A DNA stretch of 64,000 nucleotides, taken from Plasmopara viticola (lineage: Eukaryota > Oomycota > Peronosporomycetes > Peronosporales > Peronosporaceae). Below, one piece after another: positions 46,172 through 60,048 of the stretch. How positions within the stretch are numbered: position 1 is the stretch's first letter; each line of letters opens with the position of its first letter. The notes beneath the pieces were generated by a model. That model saw nothing but the letters and a program-made list of their open reading frames with translations. It was not told where the DNA came from and made no database searches. Where the stretch lies: assembly GCA_001695595.3 (NCBI GenBank), contig MBPM02000045.1, positions 434,001 to 498,000 of the forward strand, read 5' to 3'. The translations under genes were made by a program, and so were the position numbers.

Positions 46172-47404
46172 ATGATCTCGCACGACCTCAAGTGTGACAT
46201 TCATCTCGTCTTAGAACAGGTGGATCCAACACGATACATTGTACTGTTATCGTTCCTGGTCAACACTGCGTCTCGACTCTCACTTCCCGAAAGAGAGCAA
46301 TGGCGGGGAATGGACTTGTCTGCCGAGGCCTCCGACGAGGTAGCAGCCCTCATGCAACAATGTCAGATCCCGCATGAAACGCTAACACAATGACAAGCAG
46401 GGGCTGCTAAAGCTCAGCACGAAGAACGCGATCTGCACATCTCTCCGGTCGCTGGTCCAGACGGGGATTTCTGTTCGTCACACAGGTTGTCCAGCGCCAA
46501 TTACGCGCATGGGCTAATGCACGTTCGAGGGACGACAAGCCGTGTCAAGACGACAGAGACCAAAGCATCTAAGCGGCTGCACGCCCTGACTTCAGTGGAA
46601 GCGGAACGTATTCGCCGTATCATGAAGTCCAAGACGGAGCACGCATCGTCGACTGCGGAGCCGATGACCGATGAGCTGATGTCGGGCGCAAGCAAGGTGG
46701 ACCAGGAGCGATGTAGCTCTACAAACTATGCAGAACACTGGAAGAAGTTAGGCGAAGTGTGGCCGACAAAAACAACGGCACCAATTTCGCTGACAACGAG
46801 TACGGTGCAGGAGTGGCGATACACTGCACAACGAGAACCTGTCAAGCTAGTCCTCATGTGTCAACTCTTCAAATTCTTTGAAAAGGCGCTTTATTCGTTG
46901 GAAGATCAAATACTATTGGTCTGGACAGCAGCCTGGAGATACAAATGTATGCACGGCCGTCTGTAAGCTCACCGAAGGCAGACAACCAACAGCTTAACCA
47001 GTAAATGGATTGACGAGTGGATGGCCAAACTAACGAGGCCGCTTCCGCAACAATAAGCCCTTCTCCTTGACAACAGTGACGTCTGGATACGCATGCGGAG
47101 CAAAAACTATGGGAAAGATCACATCCTTAAGCTGTGCGACGTTAAAAACAAATTACGTCTAGCGCAACATTTACTGTGCGCCGTCATCTACGAGATGGAG
47201 CTTCGCGTATTCACAGGAAGCGAAGAGGAGCAGGATAAAAGCTGCATCTCCAAATTGACGCGGCACTTTCGCGCGCTCGACATGAACGCAGGATACCGAG
47301 AAGCTTATTCGGCATCCCGCCGCGATGAAGACTGGGATGAAGTTGCCCGGTTCTTCTCTGACGCTGTGGAGCGCGGAGGAAGGGAGTGGGAACAGGAGTA
47401 TTAA
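46172..47404 (+). pseudogene. LINE linker region of unknown function, copy 2
   Basis: Open segments (46172-46393, 46487-46966, 47093-47404) equal those of copy 1. No domain recognised. Confidence 0.45.
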
Positions 47405-47523
47405 AGGCAGCCCAGAGCTCACAGCTGTAGCCCCAATGAGTATGGATAATGGAGCTACAGGTGACGTCTATGGACGTCATGTATGTATGCAAGATCGTAA
47501 GCCAGTGGAAAAGAAGAGGCGCA

Positions 47524-48220
47524 GACGGGCACGATCCAACAATCAGTGGAGATTGGAGACTCAGAACGTCCGTGGTTTAGAGAAAGGGAACAAAATGCGC
47601 TGGATGGAAGCCTGGAGGAGAACATCCCGCCATGTAGCTCCTCTCGTGTGGATGATCCAGGAAACGCATGTCAGCACAGTAGCAGAAGCAGAAAAATTAC
47701 AATCGGATTGTAGACGTCTATGGGGCCAACATACCACAAAGACAGCACTCAGTTGTCGTATTGGAACATCGGCAACACTAAAGCGGGAGGTGTAGCTATC
47801 CTTTTACATCCCAGCATAGCGGACCAGGTATCACCGTGGCTTCAAGATCGTTGGACGCGGAGGGTCATCGCGATCAAGCCACAAAAACAACCTCTTGTCA
47901 ATGTCTACGCTCCGATCAGCCACCAAGAACGAGAGCTATTCTATGGGCAACTACAGTTATGGCCACGGGAAGATCAAGAGACTATCCTGACCGGCGATTT
48001 TAATTGCGTCCTCAGTCCAGTGTTAGATAGACTTGGAGGCAAGCAGACTGTTCGGGCTGAATGCGTGGCTCTACCAGACCTACATCGCCAGCTTCACCTG
48101 GAAGACGCCTGCACCCTTGCGGGGCAAACGGAAGATGGAGCAAACCAACTGGAAAATACGGAGTTCTTAGACAGCAAGCAGATTAGACCGAGTTTATGTA
48201 CCGGATACGTGGACGGCTAG
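47524..48220 (+). pseudogene. LINE APE-type endonuclease, copy 2
   Basis: Here the frame from LETQNVRGL through QETH is continuous (part of the open frame 47325-47795), unlike copy 1. It then shifts before GGVAILLHP, NVYAPIS and GDFN. Still non-functional. Confidence 0.75.
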
Positions 48221-48838
48221 AGTGCAGTAATTATCAGTCCTCGAACCCTCCACACCATCGAATCACCAACGAGTATGTTGCATCTAGAGGGAACACAGCC
48301 TGAAGAAAGAACCAATGCGAAGAAACGCGGGATTGTATACCCCATCCAATCATCTCAGTTAGAGCGTGTACAAGAGGCGCTGCTGGATGCCCTTGTAGAG
48401 GAAGGCATTGGGCGACAGGAGACTGTTCAAACATGGGATAGCACGGTGCAGAAATGCGGAACGTGCATTGGTCGGCTCATCCAGCAAGAAAAGAAGAGGC
48501 GAAAAGCGTTCAAGCCTTAATTAAACGTCCAGAGTCGAGTACACTTACTCACGAGAAAAGATCTGCACGGGGTCACCATGGAAGAGCGAAGAGCTAAACA
48601 TATCATCCATCTCGGCAAACGACTGGAACGGACAACAGACCGCCTTCGGTAGGTTTTTAAGCGGGCGTCAAATTGGGAGCGTGATCAAACAATTGCAAAT
48701 GTCCGGCACATTCATGGTGCAGGATCTCAGCGTGAAATGACCCTAGCGACCAAATTTGCAAGTGAATGGTCTCCGATGCTGGGCACTATTTATTGCTAAG
48801 TTCCGGATGCTGACCTCGAGCGTGAATTTGATAAGTTC

Positions 48839-49923
48839 GTGCAGATACCTGCTGATCGGAAGCTTTCGCCGACGGACAACAACCTTCTCGTGAATCCAGT
48901 AGTGGAGCAAGAGGTCATGGATGCAATGTCAGCCCTTAATCGGCACAAACCAGCGGACGCAGATGGTCTTAACAAGGATTTCTCCAAGGATACACAGTCC
49001 ATCTTCGTGCCAGCGCTCACGTCTTTTAGCAACGTGTTACTCAAGGGAGGTGAGCCACCCCAATCTTTCTGGAGGCTCTTATCATTTCCCACATGAAGAG
49101 CGGCGATTTGGGAGATGCGATGAACTATCGTCCGATCTCGCTACTCCGAACCGCCTACAAAATAGTTACCAAAGTATTGGCCGCCCGAGCTCAGCGAGTC
49201 ATGGGCAAAGCTATCGGGTCATCGCAACAAGGGTTCGTCCACGGACGCCAAATGATGAAAACCGTGATGATGATGCTCGCTATCCTTGCCACAGCGAAGG
49301 CAGAACCAGAGCTTGCAGCAGCATCAAGAAGAGTAATCTTGCAGCTGAATTTCAAGAAGGCTTATGATACGGTCGCGCGAGATTTTTTGTTTCTCGTACT
49401 CCTTCGTGTTGAATTTTCGCCGATGTTTGTGCGGACGCTTAGGAAGCTGCATGATGGAAACACGGCGCGATTTCTAGTCAACGGGGAGCTATCAGAACCG
49501 CAGGAGGCGGTATCAGGCATCCGTCAAGGCTGTCCATTAGCCCCCCTGCTTTTTATTCTCGCAGCTGAGGTGCTTGCGTTATCAATTCAGTAGGACAACC
49601 ATTCAGAAAGGATCCATGTGCCAGGAATTAGAGGGAAGATGCACAAGTTTTCGGCGTTCGTTGATGATTCAACCGTCTACCTCCAAGAAGTGCGTCAACT
49701 ACTCCGAGTAATAGCACTGGTGCAACGATTTGGAGAACTATCAGGCCTCCAAGTGCAACCGACAAAGAGCAAGGCCATCTTTCTCAACACAGCGGTGGAG
49801 ATGGGAGAAATACACGGAATACCGGTGTTACGAGGTGGGGAAGCTGTGCGATACCTAGGCTATCAAGTTGGCACCGGACCGCTCACGGATCCGAACTGGG
49901 CTGCCCGCATTCGCACAGTGTAA
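48839..49923 (+). pseudogene. LINE reverse transcriptase, copy 2
   Basis: Same motifs as copy 1. Motif A Asn is at 49348-49350, the TAG at about 49591-49593, then FVDD. The shared lesions show that the element was dead before the duplication, or inherited the lesions from a dead source. Confidence 0.85.
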
Positions 49924-51896
49924 GAAAGACTGGCAACAGCGGCGCACCTTCAAACAGCGTCGAGAATCGGGTTGTCCTTCTCAACGTCATCCTGTTGCCG
50001 TCTATTCTGTTTACAGCGGCAGCCTTCGAGATGCTGCAGTGGGCAGCCAAGCATTTACGCAACATCTAAAAGCAGTTTCTCTGGCAGCATTCAACGAGTA
50101 TAGCTACAAGCCGACACAAAATGAATCCGGGGCTTCTGTTCACACCGAAGCAGGCAGGAGGTGTCGGACTAGCATGCATCGAGATTGTGTGCAAACTTTA
50201 ACGAGCAAAGCATGCCATTCAGTGGCTAGTACAGCGGCACGACACCTACTACGCAGCATGTAGAGCGTGGGCCTATCGTGGAGCAACCCAACCATGGATG
50301 AGTGGAGTCTCACCACGACAGGAAAGCAGACACAAACAAGGCAGCAGGACAAACACACCGGGTGTTACCCCGCAACAGCTCGTCGGTAGCTGGCTATTGC
50401 CGGAAAAAGAAGAGGTAGCAACCATTCTGAAGCGGCGACAACGGCTGAAAGAAATAGCAGCAACAGCGGCGAGCTGGACGAAGGACGGGGAATGGCACGT
50501 AGTACTAAAGGAACCCCTTTCTGAGTTGATGCGGATGAGAACACCAGAGGAAGAGACGTTTTGGCCCGCCTGTCACTGGAACGATAACCCAGCCATTAAA
50601 AATGAGACCGGAGCGATGCTAACGAGCAGGAAATACGATAGAATCGTGAGCTGCACGCTGGAGGAGCTCCATATCACAAGAAGGAGCAATCGATCGTATA
50701 CGATGCACACACCATACTCAACGGACATTGGTCATCATCAACCAAAATTGCGCAGATGGGATATAGCCATCCTCAGCAGAAGCCCTCCTTTGGCAGTAGG
50801 AGATACGCTGCGAACCGGGATCGAGGCGACCATGCGGCATCAACCACAACTTCGTAATAAGTACAAGTGGGTGATCCTCGCAGGGGCAGCATTCGGGGAA
50901 TCAGTCAGGCAGGACAAAGAATCTCGGAGTTCGAGCTGAAACAGTAACCCAACTACGACGGCATGAGCGAGATGGAAACATCGTTTTCATGGCACACCCG
51001 ACACTTCATGGTTTTCCATGGACTGTACCAAATTCGACGGCAAACCGTCATGTGTTAGCAGTGATCAAGAAGCAGGCGTTCAAAAGATATCGAGGAGAAG
51101 ATATCAAAATGGACACCACAGTCGCCCGGCTGCGGGAAGGAGTGCGAACGAGTACCTGGCAAGCAGCAGCAATGACCCAAACACCCAAGCAGCTATGGGC
51201 TCACAACAATGAGCTCACAGCGTACCAAGTTTGAGTCAGCTATCGAATAGTACTACAGCACCTCAATCTGTATCACGAAGACCGGCGACTGGACGACAGC
51301 TGTCGCAAACTACAGTGCTGTCACGGACAAAAGGAGACGCTCGAGCACATATTTTGGAACTGCCCATGCGCTCAAGCATGTTGGCAGAAACTAGTGTGTC
51401 ATTGGACTGGCGAGCAATGGAAACTCCAGCAAATGGACAGATTCCAGCAAGCGTGTACCAGCAGGAAAGCACCAGAATTGTCGCGGGTCATCAAGGCCAA
51501 ATTGAGCAAAGATCATCCGGATGAAGAAAGGAAGTACGGGAAGGAATGAGAAAGGATGTGGCGGGCTCTATGCAGTATCTGCATCACCAGCCTATGGTTA
51601 CAATGGAACAAAGTCGTCTCCGAACAGGAAGCGATTACCGTCGAAGGGAGCGTGCTTGAGTTTTGGTCGACCGGCCTGCAGCAACTACGAGCTTTAGCGA
51701 CGCGAGAAAGAAGAACACCAGACAAGTAAAAAAAAAGGACTAGACTCCATCTGTGCCAACACGAGCTGGAGAAAAAACCCACAGAGAAGCCTCCGACGGA
51801 GACGAGCTCCGTACATCCACTGAACCAGGACCTAGAACCGGCACTGCTAACCAGGCTTAGGATCATACAGACATCTAGTCGCCGATAAACTGACAA
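49924..51896 (+). pseudogene. LINE RT connection and C-terminal zinc-binding segment, copy 2
   Basis: The zf-RVT-like module is at 51316-51384 (EHIFWNCPCAQACW). The connection segment near 50140-50210 has extra substitutions relative to copy 1, including a TAA in the CNLQRAK stretch. Confidence 0.65.
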
Positions 51897-51919
51897 ATAG
51901 AATCGTCTGCCTCTCTAAG

Positions 51920-52245
51920 TTTTCCGCGGCCAATTCACAGATTTTCTATTCTCCTTTGCGAAGCACCTCAATCCACTGAAGCTACCTGCAATAACGTTGC
52001 TCCAACTCAAGTTTTAATTTTTCAAGATTTAATCTTCTACAACCATACTTGCAGACACAAATTTTGACTTGTATGAATTCATTGCCGGCGTGAAAGGGGG
52101 TTTGGCCTGGTGCTGGAGACCGTCGCGTCGAGGGTGAGACTCGTTAGAGACCTGCAGATGCCCGAGAGCACCTGCCCGAAGCGCGCGAGCATTTAGCCCC
52201 CGCGCTTGGAAGGAGGGCGTCACCCCAACCTTTTCCAAGATACTA
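51920..52245 (+). repeat. Resumed effector flank plus partial SINE-like element, unit 2
   Basis: The flank runs from the right target-site copy to about 52100, including GACTTGTATGAATTCATTGCCG as after effector B. It is followed by the 5-prime part of the SINE-like family (to 52245), which lacks its tail. Confidence 0.65.
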
Positions 52246-55200
52246 AGCGGTATTTGTACCGATTTACAAACCAAGGCATTTAGAAGTATGTAAATGGACA
52301 AAGACTTCTAGAAGTACAGTTAGGAGCACGTATACAAACATTTATTGAATAACCAATTTTAACCAAAGCATATTGCACGAATTGATCGTTCATCTGCGAA
52401 ATACCCTATTTTTATTACCTTAATGCTTTTTTGACAAATAATACTCGACGACCTTTCATTCTCGTGATATATCAACCCAACGCCCTGCTTTCTTGTTTAT
52501 CCATGACGCCCATTCTCAGTTCATAATGCACCACCAGCATCAAGTTCACGTCGTTTGATGTTGTGCCCGACTGCAGCTACCATGAACCGTGGTTTTACTT
52601 CAGTGACATACGTGAGGTCGATTAAGTTCGATACTAGAACGATTGGTAGGTAAAAAAATCAAATGATCCATAAGAAACAAAAATCAATTGTGAGTTATAA
52701 ACATCAATGACCGCGAGTGCTGGCTCGTAACGCTCTCAAACAATCGATGGACATCGATCTCCTTATGCGCCTGAAAAAAATTCTTGTCTCTAATTGTCCC
52801 TACAACATCCGGATACAAAAGAATCGATTTCCCCAGCTATTATCTACAATTAAATACTGAAGTTGAGGTTTGATCTATTTTTTTCAGTTACAAAAAGAGA
52901 ACAAGGGCTCATTTGAGTGTTAGAAACCAAGAATAGTTAACATCCGATAACGGAACAATCACATATTCCTGCACGCCTCCTCTGTGCAAGGTGCAGTATG
53001 ACTTCGTCACACCAGGTTGCACTTCGTAGATATTTTGTCGCCTCCACTGGCAACCTTCAACTAGAAGAGCCAATCGGGCCGTGACGCGTTCTGGTAGGGA
53101 GGACTGCAAATACATGCGCGTTTTTTTAAGCCCAAAGTTGCCAACAAGATTTCCGAGTATTGCGTATCGACGACTGTAGATAGGTGTCGATAAATTCGAT
53201 TGCTTTGCAAAAGTAATGGTGGTTAACCGAGATCGGCTAATTACCCCGAGAGCACCTACTGTGAGGGTCAAGCCAATGAGCTCAAGTTGTGCATTCACGC
53301 GAAAGGTAACGAAGGACAGAGCATTTTCTTTTAACACGAAGGGGATTAGATGGTGCGAAGACATCCGTAATCACGGATGACCAGGTGTGTGTGTGACGTT
53401 CGCACGCTCGTACCTAAAGTCCAGTCAAAACGCTGGACATTTACCCTTAAAAGAAGTCATCGGAGGGTCTCGCAACCCAAAGGGGACCTCGGGCAATGTT
53501 CCGTCTGGATATCTTCGAGATCTATCAACATTTCGGTATTCTTTTCTGTGAGCGAGATAAGCACGACCTTTATAAGTACATATACGATTGACAATTACCG
53601 AGGCGCCAATTTCTAAAAAACTAAGGTTTGTATGCTCATGGACGGCTTAAAGGTAGGCTCAATCGAGATGTTAGTGATAAAAATTTGCTTTTAAGAAAAA
53701 TAAACCGCAGACAGACTCGCCCTTCCGGAATCCTTGGATATGCATCTCCTTGTCGTACAAAAGTACGGTCCGTAATTTAGAGACTTCGGTGTTCTTATGT
53801 ACTCTTTACAGCGGCTACTCTGGCTACAGTATGAAAGGGCATCTGATTCGTGCCTGTTCCAAACGGGGCAAACAAAAGTGGACGTTTGGCTCATCCATGG
53901 GCCTGAAGGTTTGCAGTCAAAAGCAGCGTCCTCGGTTTCACTGGAATGCTAGTCTCCTGTAGTGGTGAGGTGCCCAACTGAGAAAGAACTAAGACCTCAT
54001 GCTATGCGTAATTGGAAGTGGGTCCTGAGAGTTTGACAGCTCTTGAAGAAAATTCAAGCAGCGTAAAGCTGCTTTTGAAAATGTAAATATACGAGATTAT
54101 AAAAGTTTATTCCAAGTCATGGTAGATTACAAAATCTGCGTGTCAGCAACGGAGTGTGGCAAACAAATTAAATTATCCAATTTTCTTGAGTGGTTTTCAG
54201 AAAAGTCAGTTTTGATTTTACTGGATAAGTCTACACATTACTATAATCGAAATGGAGCTGCTATAATCTTCGAGAACTTGAAGAGTACGAAGGTCTTCTT
54301 TGTCGTTGACATGGAGAAGTACGAGTTGCTCGTTTGCATGCCAAGTTTAAAACACGAGCCCTAAGCTGATTAAGAGGTCATAGCTTTTGATACTTGCTGC
54401 CCGATCTTGCGCAACATGAGATTGGCGATTATCTCTTCGGTTCTGTTGTACGCACAACTTCAGTAAAGAAAGCCGTAAAAAATCACTCCCGGAGTGAATA
54501 TGGTAGGTGTTAAGTTGCTGATGTTTTTTCAAGGGTAAATGCGACGACGTCTTTGAAGTCTTCCCTAGCTGACAATTAGTTTCGCTGGCTGCACTGGATT
54601 CCTTGAGTAACATTATAATCACAATATAGCACCACTAAATTAGGGAACAAAGCTCTCCGAGCTGAAAGCATAGGTCCGTATAGCACAGTATCACACATGG
54701 CTACAAAGAGCGGAGAGCATAGCTTCGCTAAAACATGATAAGGATTAGTTCCAAATATTCTTTCGGCTGTCATGATTGACATCGTAGCAGACAAAAAAGA
54801 CTTATCGCGGTGAGATATATGACGACGCACCTTATTGTTTCGTCACGACAGGTGTGTCATAATGCAAGGCAGTGTCTAAGGATTACCTTATTGTTTCGTC
54901 ACGACAGGTGTGTCATAATGCAAGGCAGTGTCTAAGGATACCGAACCCAAATCTACTGAGCTTTATCCAAATTCAAAGCAGAAAATAACCGGAGAGATAG
55001 TTTTCACAGACGAAAATCCTCCTTGAAGAGACAAATGTGTGCAAAAATGTATTATATTAGTGTTATAGGTAAGGCCCTTTGCGGCTGAGCGTCTAGGGTC
55101 TTGAAAAATGAGTCTTTTTATGTCTACAGACCCAAGAAAAAGTTTCACAGGATAGAAGATTGTTAAAAAGATTGACGACATGCTAAGCATGAAGCACTAT

Positions 55201-56394
55201 GTCGTCAGCCATTGACGCTTGAGTAATGTGAGATCGTTGATGCCTTTTTCGTCAAAAAAGGAAAGGAAAGCTGTGGCGCAAGAGTCGTTGCACTCATCAC
55301 CAACATTTTGGAATCTATACCTGACAGGAAATGGTGATCAGTTGCTGTTTATAATGAGCTGATCAGTGCAACGGTACCTGATTGATCGCCTAAACTAAAA
55401 ATGCGCGTGCCACTAGCTTTTCAGAAGCACATTGCAATTGTTACTACTAAACTTGAATGAGAGACTCTTCACAGTGGGGAAGTACGCTTAGCGGCGTGCT
55501 CGGATGTTTCAAAACTAATAAACGACCCTATGACGCATGATCGTCTTGTGATACAGCTGCGTTACAGCCTTTTGCTCGAAGACGATAATTCCATGCATAG
55601 CCGTTTTGACGCAAAACCGTCGGCTCTGTTAGCCCCTTCAGACTAAACAAGGCAAACTTTTAAGGTCACGACGACCGATTAACCTTTTACTGACAACGAA
55701 ATTGTGTCCATGTGGTAGTTGAGATTAATGGTCTCGGCTGGGTTGGAATCAGGTATTGGGCACAAAGAAAGTAAAAGTTGATTTGTCTTGGCCAGCGCTT
55801 AACTTATACGAAATTTAAGAAATCGACTAGCATAATGATAAACATGCGGATCGCGTAAATGCTTTTTAGTACTACAATAGAAGATTATTGAGAGGCATGC
55901 TACTTTTGCAATTCCATGGCTCGAGTCATACAACTCTGCTAAGAATCAATTGTGACGGTTCTGACTGCACCATCGGTTTTCTGTCACTCCAACTCATTGA
56001 AGATGATCGTAAGCGAGCTGTCCTCACTGTGTCTGGGCGGCTTTTGTCTGTCGGTTGGATCTACCCCATTCTTGACTAGAAATTGCTTGCCATAAAGTAA
56101 ATGCTGATCTAATTCTGAGTGCAGCTTTTAGGCTATGGATTTTTGAGATCGGTTAAACCCACACATTCCTTGAAACGGCGATAATTTACGTCCATCTTGC
56201 CGTCAAAAACGACAAAATGAGTTATATTCTTTGCAAACTAAAGCTTCCGTATCGAACTTAAGTCTGGAAACTGCGATGTGTTTGCAGACACGCTTTCGTG
56301 CAGCTCAGACTAAAAGTTGGTTTACAACAACTGGATTGACAGCTCTGCGGACGCACAAAGAAAATAGAGATGCAAAATTTATGCCTTATTTAAA

Positions 56395-57147
56395 GGGAAT
56401 TGTTAAACTGCCGGTACCCTTTTGGTAAACTGCCGGTACCCCTTGATTTTAGCCAATGAGACTAAGCTAAATCCACCAATGGGAGCACTTTATCTCTGTA
56501 AATGAACACAATGTTTTTCAACCAATAAAAGCGAAAGCAATACCCTTCCGGTACCCCTTTTTGTCAACTGCCTTTTTTTGTAAGATATAACTCTAAAAGT
56601 AGCGATAGAGTCTTTCGCATGTGCTCGTCTACCTTGCCTAACCAGATATTAATGCGGGTTCCATCTGCCGTCTTCTCGGGTTCCTTAAAGTGAATAACTT
56701 CACCTTTACGTGAAACCATTGCAAGATTTGCACTTGAAGTATTCTCTTTCTCTAGCGAAGTACTGCGAGCAAACAATTTCGAAAGATGGCGCTGGATTTG
56801 CATCGGCTCTTTGCTATTGCCAATCATTTCCAACAAGTCTTCGTCACCCACGAAGTAAAAGCGTAAAAAAGCAGCTCGCTGGCGGTCCAAGTATTCATCC
56901 AAGGCACGCTGAACATTACCCTTCATGTCTTGTTGACGCTCAGGCGAATGATCCAAGAGGTGAGTAGGAGTTATTTCTTAAAGTACAAGGCAGTTGACAA
57001 AAAGGGGTACCGGACGGGTATTGCTTTCTCTTTTAATTGGTTGAAAAAAACACTTTGTTCATTAACAGAGATAAAGTGCTCCCAATGGTGATATTAGTTT
57101 AATCTTATTGGCTAAAATCAAGGGGTACCGGAAGTTTAACGGTTCCC
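56395..57147. mobile_element. TIR transposon carrying a dynein fragment, with 8-bp target duplication (copy IV)
   Basis: A 753-bp element begins GGGAATTGTTAAACTGCC and ends with the inverse GTTTAACGGTTCCC. It is flanked on both sides by TATTTAAA (56387-56394 and 57148-57155). TIRs of about 170-190 bp surround the captured dynein piece. It has no transposase. Long TIRs, gene capture and an 8-bp duplication suggest a MULE- or hAT-mobilised non-autonomous element. Confidence 0.85.
56590..56962 (-). pseudogene. Captured cytoplasmic dynein heavy chain fragment (copy IV)
   Basis: RFYFVGDEDLLEMIGNSKEP, INIWLGKVDEHMRKTL and a downstream LLLE match the dynein heavy chain linker region. This copy is closer to the family pattern than copy III (for example MRKTLSLLLE). 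It is a single exon-sized piece within the transposon. Confidence 0.85.
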
Positions 57148-57309
57148 TATTTAAATTGTTTGTTGCAGGTGAAGATGCTAAAGCTGAGAGAATGAAGCTT
57201 CGACAGCGACACTATTTGCAACGCTATAAGAGTACAAAAACTTGTTTTTCAATAGGCCAAACAAAAAGATCCATTGCGAGTCGTCGCATCTTAAACCTTG
57301 AAGACCTGA

Positions 57310-57540
57310 TGAATCACATACACGTAAAGATACGTGTCTCTCAAATCAGCGGTCCCTTTTGTTGCAAGCAGACATTTTATTTGGTCCCCGCAACATAACG
57401 GAGGCCTCACACAGTGGACAAGGATGCGAGGAGCTGTGATATCTGCCAGAAGGTCAAATTTGCGGCTTACGCGCCAGCTTCTTTCTCAAAGCTGCCACAA
57501 GAGGCAAGCTTTGGAGACCTATGAAGGCTCGATTTTATCG
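57310..57540 (+). pseudogene. Gypsy integrase zinc-binding remnant (copy IV)
   Basis: SCDICQKVKFAAYAP with CxxC at 57435-57446 is preceded by the His-containing NHIHVKIRVSQISGPFCCKQ. Equivalent to 39490-39740. Confidence 0.7.
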
Positions 57541-57969
57541 AAGGCGTATCGAAATTTCTGGTACCATGAGCATAGTCCCACCTCAGCAGCATAGAGCAGC
57601 AACGATTTTAACATTAATGAATATGACCTTTAGGCAGATGTGGTTTCGCAGTTTACCAACGCATTTACGCAAACGCTGCTCCTCACGTTCAACGTCATAC
57701 AATCCACAGGAAGCAATATGTTTACTAAAAAAATGTGTCTTTTGCAATTGCTTTCTTTTAGCCGACTTTCCGCAGTTAGATAGTTGTTTTGTAAGAAAAT
57801 TGGCCTGAAAACAAAAACCTTGGTAAAAAAGGTTTAAACTTTTTCTTCCAATAATTCAATAGCTTCCTGTCTCTTAGAGCTGGCAAATTTCGATGGCATT
57901 CATTGCAAAACAAGTTGGCACCGTAAATATGGGAACTATGCACAACCAACCTCAAATGTTTTATCAACC

Positions 57970-58180
57970 AACCAATGTGGCATCCCAGCGCACATATTGT
58001 GCTGTCAGCTTTCGAACACACGATTTAGCCTTTTTGTCTGATCATCATGGGAGTCAGTGAACCAGATCTTTTGAACGCCACTGCTTTAACTGCGAATTTC
58101 ACGCACTACGTAACTATTCTCTTGTTGACTGGTGAGCCAAAGAACATGATCGACATCCATGATGAGTTTTGAGAGCGCGA
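57970..58180 (-). pseudogene. Gypsy integrase core remnant, inverted (copy IV)
   Basis: On the minus strand DDQTKRLNRVFES parallels QTERTNRV of copy II, again opposite to the zinc-binding part. Confidence 0.5.
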
Positions 58181-60048
58181 GGAGTAGTGACACTGGAATT
58201 TAATTTGATGAGATTTGCTTCTACGAGCAAACTATAAATTAGTGACCAACGAAGTTGCTGTGATCAAGTTAAAAGCTACGATGGGTACCATGATGCCTAG
58301 ATGCGGCCTTGTTTATGCTCAGCATGAGCTACGTGCAGCCAAAGAGCCAATTTGATAGCTCCGTAAAAATCTTCCTATGTCGACTAACGCACTTATTTAG
58401 CGGCTCGAAAGAACGAAGGCTCGGCACTGGATGCCGTTCACGTCGTATTTGCGCCTCATAAAAAGTCTGAAGGTGAAAATGTTTTTGAGTATCATATACA
58501 AAGCACATAAGCTTTTCTCGATACTTTTTCGTTGCGTCAGCTTAAACAAAGTCGATGGACGAATGAAGAGGAACAAAAAATGATAGGCTTAAACGGCTGA
58601 TAGGCTCCTGAATTTGCGACATTTAATTCGCAACGTCGTGTTTTTGTGAGCACTGCTAAACGCGGGACCTTTAGTAGCGGTCACCAGGGACCTCGAAATG
58701 AGCTCTGAGAAAGGATTTTCCCTCCACTTCACAGGAAAGAGATTTGATCTTGGTGGCCATGTCGCGCGAGAATATTGCTCAAAAATTAGTGGCGGTAATT
58801 ATTTCTACCTAAGAGAGAATAAGGACAATGTCCCACCATCATGTTGCGCACCGCGTACCCTTCGTTACGATGTTGTTCGCAATCGACATCCACCCAGGAG
58901 CTAAAGAATCGTAGCGCCGATCCTTTTAACTGATTTAGCCAATACGGGCACTGGATGCCCTACTTTGCTTTGGGAACACGAGGGCCTTCCAGCCCGGATT
59001 TCAAGCCAGTTGCATCTATCCGCGAGTAAATTTCAAGTCCCGAGCTCTTCAAGACAAAGCCTGTGATCACCCTTGCCTCGAATCTGCTCAGCCGATGGTT
59101 TGGCCTTCTGCAGCTGTGCTCGCAATCGACCCCAGTACTCACGCTTATAAAATGTGGCATAAAGCGTTTTAATAGAACGCCAATTGTCCCCGCATCCAAT
59201 CAGAGGCCTTAAACGTGTATGCTAAGCCTGGATTGGCTACAACTGAGTTTACCCAATCAAGCGCAAAAACTTATTTTTGTTTCTCAGACAGCTGCAACCG
59301 CATTTGCAGATAGGTTCTTTCTCCTGTCTGATATCTTGTTCTTCAGCCATTTTATCGTGCATATGTCTTAAGAAGTCTTCAGTTTATTTATGTATTGTAA
59401 GATGGCTATTATCTACAAGCCGCTGGGCTATTTCTTTCAGAGCTACAATCTGTTGGGGTTAATGGATCAGGAAGATTAGCTAGCCCATTCACGTAAAAAA
59501 CATCCTAGTCATGTAGCCCACAATTCCCCAGAACCAATTACTAGAGCTACGCATATGTCATCTCGCGCGTTCGCGCCACAATTATATTTAATCCAGACGA
59601 GGTCGCAGCTATGACATGAGCAAGCTCACCGATTGGTCAACGGCATTTTGCACAAGCAAAAACATTTCGTTCTATTGGCTCGTATTTCACGTCATTTTTT
59701 ACAATGGATATCTCGTCAAGCATGAATAGAGCCTTTACTTAAGGTATAGTTTCAGACTTGTCTGGACTTCAGCCGTACCAGTCACCCCTTTAAATGGGTA
59801 AAGAACTATGCACTATCTCAATTACCAACACGTCTCCTTCGGACCTTCTCCATCGAAGAAGAGACGCCCCTAGTTAGTCGATAAGCGCCATACGCTGACA
59901 TTCTTACACTGAGGAGATCGATGGTCTCGAAGAGATCTACTCGTCGTATTCACTAAGTCACGGTCAAGTATCAAAGCATCGACGACTTACCTATACATTT
60001 CAACCTACATAGAGATCGTTAAAAACTTAACATTTAGGATGATTATAT

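Larger units (their letters stand above)
42793..51919 (+). mobile_element. Full-length decayed LINE with OTU-like domain, copy 2
   Basis: A 9127-bp element is bounded by TTTTCCGCAGCCA (42780-42792) and TTTTCCGCGGCCA (51920-51932). It has the same domain order as copy 1 and the same inactivating changes in RT. It lacks the single-base losses or gains near 25650 and 29820 of copy 1. The flanking repeat is the same as for copy 1, so it arose by segmental duplication, not by a second retrotransposition. Confidence 0.85.
52246..60048 (+). mobile_element. Ty3/Gypsy relic, copy IV
   Basis: Unit-2 counterpart of copy III: knuckle remnant 53816-53857, 56-bp pair 54831-54942, RNase H end 56248-56310, transposon 56395-57147, integrase zinc domain 57310-57540 (CxxC 57435-57446), inverted core piece 57970-58180. 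About 40 bases present near 38090-38120 of copy III are missing at 55908. No other domain was recognised in 54.4-55.9 or 58.2-60.0 kb. Confidence 0.7.
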
